DNA from: Tubulanus polymorphus
Lineage: Eukaryota; Nemertea; Palaeonemertea; Tubulaniformes; Tubulanidae
DNA length: 64,000 bases
Reading direction: 5' to 3'
NCBI RefSeq assembly: GCF_964204645.1
Contig: NC_134028.1
Coordinates: 248,001 to 312,000 of the forward strand
Under the pieces are notes generated by a model. The model searched no databases and was not told the DNA's origin. It saw only the letters and a program-made list of their open reading frames with translations. Of the stretch, positions 52,501 through 62,004 are shown in pieces; the stretch's first letter is position 1; each line of letters opens with the position of its first letter. The position numbers were made by a program, and so were the translations under genes.

Positions 52501-55500
52501 ACCCTATTTTGAAAGAAAAATTTGTATCTTTCAGTCCATCTACTCGAAATCAGTTCAGTCTACCTTAACCTATCATTTCAGATCGAGTCCATCATCTTCA
52601 GGAGCATAAATAACCAGAAAATTCTTAATCTTTCCACCTATCTATTTGAAATCAGTTCAATACGCCTTAGCCCATCTTTTCAGATTCAGTCCATCATCTT
52701 CAGAACCAAAGGCAGCCAGAAAATTCTTAATCTTTCCACCTATCTGTTTGAAATCAGTTCAGTTCACCCTAACCCATCAATTTAGATAGAATTCATCATC
52801 TTTAGGACCCTATTTTGCAAGAAAAACCTGTATCTTTCAGTCCATCTGCTCGAAATCAGTTCAGTTTACCTTAACCTATCATTTCAGATCGAGTCCATCA
52901 TCTTCAGGAGCATAAATAGCCAGAAAATTCTTAATCTTTCCACCTATCTATTTGAAATCAGTTCAATACGCCTTAACCCATCTTTTCAGATTGAATCCAT
53001 CATCTTCAGAACCAAAAGCAGCCAGAAAATTCTGATTCTTTCCACCTATCTATTTGAAATCAGTTCAGTACACCCTAACCCATCAATTAAGATAGAATTC
53101 ATCATCTTTAGGACCCTATTTTGCAAGAAAAATTTGTATCTTTCAGTCCATCTACTCGAAATCAGTTCAGTTTACCTTAACCTATCATTTCAGATCGAGT
53201 CCATCATCTTCAGGAGCATAAATAGCCAGAAAATTCTTAATCTTTCCACCTATCTATTTGAAATCAGTTCAATACGCCTTAGCCCATCTTTTCAGATTGA
53301 GTCCATCATCTTCAGAACCAAAGGCAGCCAGAAAATTCTGATTCTTTCCACCTATCTATTTGAAATCAGTTCAGTTCACCCTAACCCATCAATTAAGATA
53401 GAATTCATTATCTTTAGGACCCTATTTTGCAAGAAAAATCTGTGTCTTTCAGTCCATCTACTCGAAATCAGTTCAGTTTACCTTAACCTATCATTTCAGA
53501 TCGAGTCCATCATCTTCAGGAGCATAAATAGCCAGAAAATTCTTAATCTTTCCACCTATCTATTTGAAATCAGTTCAATACGCCTTAGCCCATCTTTTCA
53601 GATTCAGTCCATCATCTTCAGAACCAAAGGCAGCCAGAAAATTCTGATTCTTTCCAACTATCTATTTGAAATCAGTTCAGTTCACCCTAACCCATCAATT
53701 AAGGTAGAATTCATCATCTTTAGGACCCTATTTTGCAAGAAAAATCTGTATCTTTCAGTCCATCTACTCGAAATCAGTTCAGTTTACCTTAACCTATCAT
53801 TTCAGATCGAGTCCATCATCTTCAGGAGCATAAATAGCCAGATAATTCTGAATCTTTCCACCTATCTATTTGAAATCAGTTCAATACGCCTTAGCCCATC
53901 TTTTCAGATTGAGTCCATCATCTTCAGAACCAAAGGCAGCCAGAAAATTCTGATTCTTTCCACCTATCTATTTGAAATCAGTTCAGTTCACCCTAACCCA
54001 TCAATTAAGATAGAATTCATCATCTTTAGGACCCTATTTTGCAAGCAAAATCTGTATCTTTCAGTCCATCTATTCGAAATCAGTTCAGTTTACCTTAACC
54101 TATCATTTCAGATCGAGTCCATCATCTTCAGGAGCATAAATAGCCAGAAAATTCTTAATCTTTCCACCTATCTATTTGAAATCAGTTCAGTACACCCTAA
54201 CCCATCAATTAAGATAGAACTCATCATCTATAGGACCCTATTTTGCAAGAAAAATCTGTATCTTTCAGTCCATCTACTCGAAATCAGTTCAGTCTACCTT
54301 AACCTATCATTTCAGATCGAGTCCATCATCTTCAGGAGCATAAATAGCCAGAAAATTCTTAATCTTTCCACCTATCTATTTGAAATCAGTTCAATACGCC
54401 TTAACACATCTTTTCAGATTGAATCCATCATCTTCAGAACCAAAAGCAGCCAGAAAATTCTGATTCTTGCCACCTATCTATTTGAAATCAGTTCAGTACA
54501 CCCTAACCCATCAATTAAGATAGAACTCATCAACTTTAGGACCCTATTTTGCAAGAAAAATCTGTATCTTTCAGTCCATCTACTCGAAATCAGTTCAGTC
54601 TACCTTAACCTATCATTTCAGATCGAGTCCATCATCTTCAGGAGCATAAATAGCCAGAAAATTCTTAATCTTTCCACCTATCTATTTGAAATCAGTTCAA
54701 TACGCCTTAACCCATCTTTTCAGATTGAATCCATCATCTTCAGAACCAAAAGCAGCCAGAAAATTCTGATTCTTTCCACCTATCTATTTGAAATCAGTTC
54801 AGTACACCCTAACCCATCAATTAAGATAGAATTCATCATCTTTAGGACCCTATTTTGCAAGAAAAATTTGTATCTTTCAGTCCATCTACTCGAAATCAGT
54901 TCAGTTTACCTTAACCTATCATTTCAGATCGAGTCCATCATCTTCAGGAGCATAAATAGCCAGAAAATTCTTAATCTTTCCACCTATCTATTTGAAATCA
55001 GTTCAATACGCCTTAGCCCATCTTTTCAGATTGAGTCCATCATCTTCAGAACCAAAGGCAGCCAGAAAATTCTGATTCTTTCCACCTATCTATTTGAAAT
55101 CAGTTCAGTTCACCCTAACTCATCAATTAAGATAGAATTCATTATCTTTAGGACCCTATTTTGCAAGAAAAATCTGTGTCTTTCAGTCCATCTACTCGAA
55201 ATCAGTTCAGTTTACCTTAACCTATCATTTCAGATCGAGTCCATCATCTTCAGGAGCATAAATAGCCAGAAAATTCTTAATCTTTCCACCTATCTATTTG
55301 AAATCAGTTCAATACGCCTTAACCCATCTTTTCAGATTGAGTCCATCATCTTCAGAACCAAAGGCAGCTAGAAAATTCTGATTCTTTCAACCTATCTATT
55401 TGAAATCAGTTCAGTACACCCTAACCCATCAATTAAGATAGAATTCATCATCTTTAGGACCCTATTTTGCAAGCAAAATCTGTATCTTTCAGTCCATCTA

Positions 55501-56572
55501 TTCGAAATCAGTTCAGTTTACCTTAACCTATCATTTCAGATCGAGTCCATCATCTTCAGGAGCATAAATAGCCAGAAAATTCTTAATCTTTCCACCTATC
55601 TATTTGAAATCAGTTCAGTACACCCTAACCCATCAATTAAGATAGAACTCATCATCTTTAGGACCCTATTTTGAAAGAAAAATTTGTATCTTTCAGTCCA
55701 TCTACTCGAAATCAGTTCAGTCTACCTTAACCTATCATTTCAGATCGAGTCCATCATCTTCAGGAGCATAAATAACCAGAAAATTCTTAATCTTTCCACC
55801 TATCTATTTGAAATCAGTTCAATACGCCTTAGCCCATCTTTTCAGATTCAGTCCATCATCTTCAGAACCAAAGGCAGCCAGAAAATTCTTAATCTTTCCA
55901 CCTATCTGTTTGAAATCAGTTCAGTTCACCCTAACCCATCAATTTAGATAGAATTCATCATCTTTAGGACCCTATTTTGCAAGAAAAACCTGTATCTTTC
56001 AGTCCATCTGCTCGAAATCAGTTCAGTTTACCTTAACCTATCATTTCAGATCGAGTCCATCATCTTCAGGAGCATAAATAGCCAGAAAATTCTTAATCTT
56101 TCCACCTATCTATTTGAAATCAGTTCAATACGCCTTAACACATCTTTACAGATTGAATCCATCATCTTCAGAACCAAAAGCAGCCAGAAAATTCTGATTC
56201 TTTACACCTATCTATTTGAAATCAGTTCAGTACACCCTAACCCATCAATTAAGATAGAACTCATCATCTTTAGGACCCTATTTTGCAAGAAAAATCTGTA
56301 TCTTTCAGTCCATCTGCTCGAAATCAGTTCAGTTTACCTTAACCTATCATTTCAGATCGAGTCCATCATCTTCAGGAGCATAAATAGCCAGAAAATTCTT
56401 AATCTTTCCACCTATCTATTTGAAATCAGTTCAATACGCCTTAACACATCTTTTCAGATTGAATCCATCATCTTCAGAACCAAAAGCTGCCAGAAAATTC
56501 TTAATCTTTCAACCTATCTATTTGAAATCAGTTCAGTACACCCTAACCCATCAATTAAGATAGAATTCATCA
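48255..56572 (+). repeat. Segmental duplication, offset 5202 bp (51 subunits)
   Basis: About 30 subunits at 48255-51370 recur at 53457-56572, one of the largest near-identical pairs in the right domain. Shared: gataattctgaatc (near 48640 and 53842), tctatagg, ttgccacc, atcaacttta (49327 and 54529), aaatttgtatc (49664 and 54866), ggcagctag, ttttgaaag (50468 and 55670) and tttacacc. Differences noticed: ccccaaccc near 48790 against ccctaaccc near 53992, and catctttacag near 56145. Confidence 0.87.
49340..52977 (+). repeat. 2040-bp tandem duplication (20 subunits), second site
   Basis: 49340-50937 recurs at 51380-52977. Shared: aaatttgtatc (49664 and 51704), ctgtgtc, ggcagctag (50161 and 52201), gcaagcaaaatc, and ttttgaaag (50468 and 52508). 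One difference seen is gattgag near 49838 against gattcag near 51878. The step equals the one at the previous site and the length deleted from the left-domain copy at 14689. Confidence 0.87.
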
Positions 56573-58175
56573 TCTTTAGGACCCTATTTTGCAAGAAAAA
56601 TCTGTATCTTTCAGTCCATCTACTCGAAATCAGTTCAGTTTACCTTAACCTATCATTTCAGATCGAGTCCATCATCTTCAGGAGCATAAATAGCCAGAAA
56701 ATTCTTAATCTTTCCACCTATCTATTTGAAATCAGTTCAATACGCCTTAGCCCATCTTTTCAGATTCAGTCCATCATCTTCAGAACCAAAGGCAGCCAGA
56801 AAATTCTGATTCTTTCCAACTATCTATTTGAAATCAGTTCAGTTCACCCTAACCCATCAATTAAGATAGAATTCATCATCTTTAGGACCCTATTTTGCAA
56901 GAAAAATCTGTATCTTTCAGTCCATCTACTCGAAATCAGTTCAGTTTACCTTAACCTATCATTTCAGATCGAGTCCATCATCTTCAGGAGCATAAATAGC
57001 CAGAAAATTCTTAATCTTTCCACCTATCTATTTGAAATAAGTTCAATACGCCTTAGCCCATCTTTTCAGATTGAGTCCATCATCTTCAGAACCAAAGGCA
57101 GCCAGAAAATTCTGATTCTTTCCACCTATCTATTTGAAATCAGTTCAGTTCACCCTAACTCATCAATTAAGATAGAATTCATTATCTTTAGGACCCTATT
57201 TTGCAAGAAAAATCTGTGTCTTTCAGTCCATCTAATCGAAATCAGTTCAGTTTACCTTAACCTATCATTTCAGATCGAGTCCATCATCTTCAGGAGCATA
57301 AATAGCCAGAAAATTCTTAATCTTTCCACCTATCTATTTGAAATCAGTTCAATACGCCTTAACCCATCTTTTCAGATTGAGTCCATCATCTTCAGAACCA
57401 AAGGCAGCTAGAAAATTCTGATTCTTTCAACCTATCTATTTGAAATCAGTTCAGTACACCCTAACCCATCAATTAAGATAGAATTCATCATCTTTAGGAC
57501 CCTATTTTGCAAGCAAAATCTGTATCTTTCAGTCCATCTATTCGAAATCAGTTCAGTTTACCTTAACCTATCATTTCAGATCGAGTCCATCATCTTCAGG
57601 AGCATAAATAGCCAGAAAATTCTTAATCTTTCCACCTATCTATTTGAAATCAGTTCAGTACACCCTAACCCATCAATTAAGATAGAACTCATCATCTTTA
57701 GGACCCTATTTTGAAAGAAAAATTTGTATCTTTCAGTCCATCTACTCGAAATCAGTTCAGTCTACCTTAACCTATCATTTCAGATCGAGTCCATCATCTT
57801 CAGGAGCATAAATAACCAGAAAATTCTTAATCTTTCCACCTATCTATTTGAAATCAGTTCAATACGCCTTAGCCCATCTTTTCAGATTCAGTCCATCATC
57901 TTCAGAACCAAAGGCAGCCAGAAAATTCTTAATCTTTCCACCTATCTGTTTGAAATCAGTTCAGTTCACCCTAACCCATCAATTTAGATAGAATTCATCA
58001 TCTTTAGGACCCTATTTTGCAAGAAAAACCTGTATCTTTCAGTCCATCTGCTCGAAATCAGTTCAGTTTACCTTAACCTATCATTTCAGATCGAGTCCAT
58101 CATCTTCAGGAGCATAAATAGCCAGAAAATTCTTAATCTTTCCACCTATCTATTTGAAATCAGTTCAATACGCCT
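54875..58175 (+). repeat. 2040-bp tandem duplication (20 subunits), third site
   Basis: 54875-56135 recurs at 56915-58175. Shared: ctgtgtc, ggcagctag, gcaagcaaaatc, ttttgaaag (55670 and 57710), aaatttgtatc and ctgtttgaaatc. Private to the second copy are gaaataagttc near 57038 (seen again near 58466) and ctaatcgaaatc near 57233. Confidence 0.86.
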
Positions 58176-59865
58176 TAGCCCATCTTTTCAGATTCAGTCC
58201 ATCATCTTCAGAACCAAAGGCAGCCAGAAAATTCTGATTCTTTCAACCTATCTATTTGAAATCAGTTCAGTTCACCCTAACCCATCAATTAAGATAGAAT
58301 TCATCATCTTTAGGACCCTATTTTGCAAGAAAAATCTGTATCTTTCAGTCCATCTACTCGAAATCAGTTCAGTTTACCTTAACCTATCATTTCAGATCGA
58401 GTCCATCATCTTCAGGAGCATAAATAGCCAGAAAATTCTTAATCTTTCCACCTATCTATTTGAAATAAGTTCAATACGCCTTAGCCCATCTTTTCAGATT
58501 GAGTCCATCATCTTCAGAACCAAAGGCAGCCAGAAAATTCTGATTCTTTCCACCTATCTATTTGAAATCAGTTCAGTTCACCCTAACCCATCAATTAAGA
58601 TAGAATTCATCATCTTTAGGACCCTATTTTGCAAGAAAAATCTGTATCTTTCAGTCCATCTACTCGAAATCACTTCAGTTTACCTTAACCTATCATTTCA
58701 GATCGAGTCCATCATCTTCAGGAGCATAAATAGCCAGAAAATTCTTAATCTTTCCACCTATCCATTTGAAATCAGTTCAGTACACCCTAACCCATCAATT
58801 AAGTTAGAATTCATCATCTTTAGGACCCTATTTTGCAAGAAAAATCTGTATCTTTCAGTCCATCTACTCGAAATCAGTTCAGTTTACCTTAACCTATCAT
58901 TTCAGATCGAGTCCATCATCTTCAGGAGCATAAATAGCCAGAAAATTCTTAATCTTTCCACCTATCTATTTGAAATCAGTTCAGTACACCCTAACCCATC
59001 AATTAAGATAGAATTTATCATCTTTAGGACCCTATTTTGCAAGAAAAATCTGTATCTTTCAGTCCATCTACTCGAAATCAGTTCAGTTTACCTTAACCTA
59101 TCATTTCAGATCGAGTCCATCATCTTCAGGGGCATAAATAACCAGAAAATTCTTAATCTTTCCACCTATCTATTTGAAATCAGTTCAGTACACCCTAACC
59201 CATCAATTAAGATAGAATTCATCATCTTTAGGACCCTATTTTGCAAGAAAAATCTGTATCTTTCAGTCCATCTACTCGAAATCAGTTCAGTTTTCCTTAC
59301 CCTATCATTTCAGATCGAGTCCATCATCTTTAGGAGCATAAATAGCCAGAAAATTCTTAATCTTTCCACCTATCTATTTGAAATCAGTTCAGTACACCCT
59401 AACCCATCAATTAAGATAGAATTCATCATATTTAGGACCCTATTTTGCAAGAAAAATTTGTATCTTTCAGTCCATCTACTCGAAATCAGTTCAGTTTACC
59501 TTAACCTATCATTTCAGATCGAGTCCATCATCTTCAGGAGCATAAATAGCCAGAAAATTCTTAATCTTTCCACCTATCTATTTGAAATCAGTTCAATACG
59601 CCTTAGCCCATCTTTTCAGATTGAGTCCATCATCTTCAGAACCAAAGGCAGCCAGAAAATTCTGATTCTTTCCACCTATCTATTTGAAATCAGTTCAGTT
59701 CACCCTAACCCATCAATTAAGATAGAATTTATCATCTTTAGGACCCTATTTTGCAAGAAAAATCTGTATCTTTCAGTCCATCTACTCGAAATCAGTTCAG
59801 TTTACCTTAACCTATCATTTCAGATCGAGTCCATCATCTTCAGGAGCATAAATAGCCAGAAAATT

Positions 59866-60069
59866 CTTAATCTTTCCACCTATCCATTTGAAATCAGTTC
59901 AATACGCCTTAACCCATCTTTTCAGATTGAATCAATCAACTTCAGAAGTATAAGCAGTCAGAAATTTCTGAATCTTTCAACCAATCTATTGAAAATCAGT
60001 TCAGTACACCCTAACCCAACAGTTAAGATAGAATTCATCATCTTTAGGACCCTATTTTGCAAGAAAAAT
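59866..60069 (+). repeat. Most diverged B-C subunit pair
   Basis: B at 59866-59967 and C at 59968-60069 carry about 13 private changes in 204 bp: gaatcaatcaac, gaagtataagcagtc, gaaatttctgaatc, ccaatctattgaaaatc and cccaacagttaag. Length is still 204 bp, and the tttg to ttga change partly disrupts the conserved gaaatcagttca box. A second copy is at 60988-61191. These subunits have escaped homogenisation longer than others or entered recently from another array. Confidence 0.9.
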
Positions 60070-60987
60070 CTGTATCTTTCAGTCCATCTGCTCGAAATCA
60101 GTTCAGTTTACCTTAACCTATCATTTCAGATCGAGTCCATCATCTTCAGGAGCATAAATAGCCAGAAAATTCTTAATCTTTCCACCTATCTATTTGAAAT
60201 CAGTTCAATACGCCTTAACACATCTTTTCAGATTGAATCCATCATCTTCAGAACCAAAAGCTGCCAGAAAATTCTTAATCTTTCAACCTATGTATTTGAA
60301 ATCAGTTCAGTACACCCTAACCCATCAATTAAGATAGAATTCATCATCTTTAGGACCCTATTTTGCAAGAAAAATCTGTATCTTTCAGTCCATCTACTCG
60401 AAATCAGTTCAGTCTACCTTAACCTATCATTTCAGATCGAGTCCATCATCTTCAGGAGCATAAATAGCCAGAAAATTCTTAATCTTTCCACCTATCTATT
60501 TGAAATCAGTTCAGTACACCCTAACCCATCAATTAAGATAGAATTCATCATATTTAGGACCCTATTTTGCAAGAAAAATTTGTATCTTTCAGTCCATCTA
60601 CTCGAAATCAGTTCAGTTTACCTTAACCTATCATTTCAGATCGAGTCCATCATCTTCAGGAGCATAAATAGCCAGAAAATTCTTAATCTTTCCACCTATC
60701 TATTTGAAATCAGTTCAATACGCCTTAGCCCATCTTTTCAGATTGAGTCCATCATCTTCAGAACCAAAGGCAGCCAGAAAATTCTGATTCTTTCCACCTA
60801 TCTATTTGAAATCAGTTCAGTTCACCCTAACCCATCAATTAAGATAGAATTTATCATCTTTAGGACCCTATTTTGCAAGAAAAATCTGTATCTTTCAGTC
60901 CATCTACTCGAAATCAGTTCAGTTTACCTTAACCTATCATTTCAGATCGAGTCCATCATCTTCAGGAGCATAAATAGCCAGAAAATT

Positions 60988-61191
60988 CTTAATCTTTCCA
61001 CCTATCCATTTGAAATCAGTTCAATACGCCTTAACCCATCTTTTCAGATTGAATCAATCAACTTCAGAAGTATAAGCAGTCAGAAATTTCTGAATCTTTC
61101 AACCAATCTATTGAAAATCAGTTCAGTAGACCCTAACCCAACAGTTAAGATAGAATTCATCATCTTTAGGACCCTATTTTGCAAGAAAAAT
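60988..61191 (+). repeat. Second copy of the diverged B-C pair
   Basis: Copy of 59866-60069 at +1122, identical except cagtagaccc for cagtacaccc near 61127. Its presence in both copies shows that the divergence came before the 1122-bp duplication. Confidence 0.9.
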
Positions 61192-62004
61192 CTGTATCTT
61201 TCAGTCCATCTGCTCGAAATCAGTTCAGTTTACCTTAACCTATCATTTCAGATCGAGTCCATCATCTTCAGGAGCATAAATAGCCAGAAAATTCTTAATC
61301 TTTCCACCTATCTATTTGAAATCAGTTCAATACGCCTTAACACATCTTTTCAGATTGAATCCATCATCTTCAGAACCAAAAGCTGCCAGAAAATTCTTAA
61401 TCTTTCAACCTATCTATTTGAAATCAGTTCAGTACACCCTAACCCATCAATTAAGATAGAATTCATCATCTTTAGGACCCTATTTTGCAAGAAAAATCTG
61501 TATCTTTCAGTCCATCTACTCGAAATCAGTTCAGTTTACCTTAACCTATCATTTCAGATCGAGTCCATCATCTTCAGGAGCATAAATAGCCAGAAAATTC
61601 TTAATCTTTCCACCTATCTATTTGAAATCAGTTCAATACGCCTTAGCCCATCTTTTCAGATTCAGTCCATCATCTTCAGAACCAAAGGCAGCCAGAAAAT
61701 TCTGATTCTTTCCAACTATCTATTTGAAATCAGTTCAGTTCACCCTACCCCATCAATTAAGGTAGAATTCATCATCTTTAGGACCCTATTTTGCAAGAAA
61801 AATCTGTATCTTTCAGTCCATCTACTCGAAATCAGTTCAGTTTACCTTAACCTATCATTTCAGATCGAGTCCATCATCTTCAGGAGCATAAATAGCCAGA
61901 TAATTCTGAATCTTTCCACCTATCTATTTGAAATCAGTTCAATACGCCTTAGCCCATCTTTTCAGATTGAGTCCATCATCTTCAGAACCAAAGGCAGCCA
62001 GAAA

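Larger units (their letters stand above)
59335..61532 (+). repeat. 1122-bp tandem duplication with diverged subunits
   Basis: 59335-60410 recurs at 60457-61532 with offset 1122 (11 subunits). Shared: catcatattt (near 59424 and 60546), aaatttgtatc (near 59456 and 60578), gaatttatc (near 59727 and 60849) and the diverged pair beginning gaatcaatcaac (59929 and 61051). Differences are cagtagaccc near 61127 and cctatgtattt near 60288. Outside, tttaggagc or agtctacc mark the limits. Confidence 0.88.

Noticed and set aside
34467-57987. Series of forward open frames (87 to 997 codons) starting at TTG, as protein-coding genes
   Set aside because: All read the same 34-residue satellite repeat, begin at a TTG made by one variant, and stop at recurrent point variants (atttagatag, ggcagctag, gttgagtac). 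No ATG, no unique domain and no gene context.
59990-59992. TTG in the diverged C subunit as a gene start
   Set aside because: It comes from local divergence (ctattgaaaatc) and simply enters the same repeat frame.
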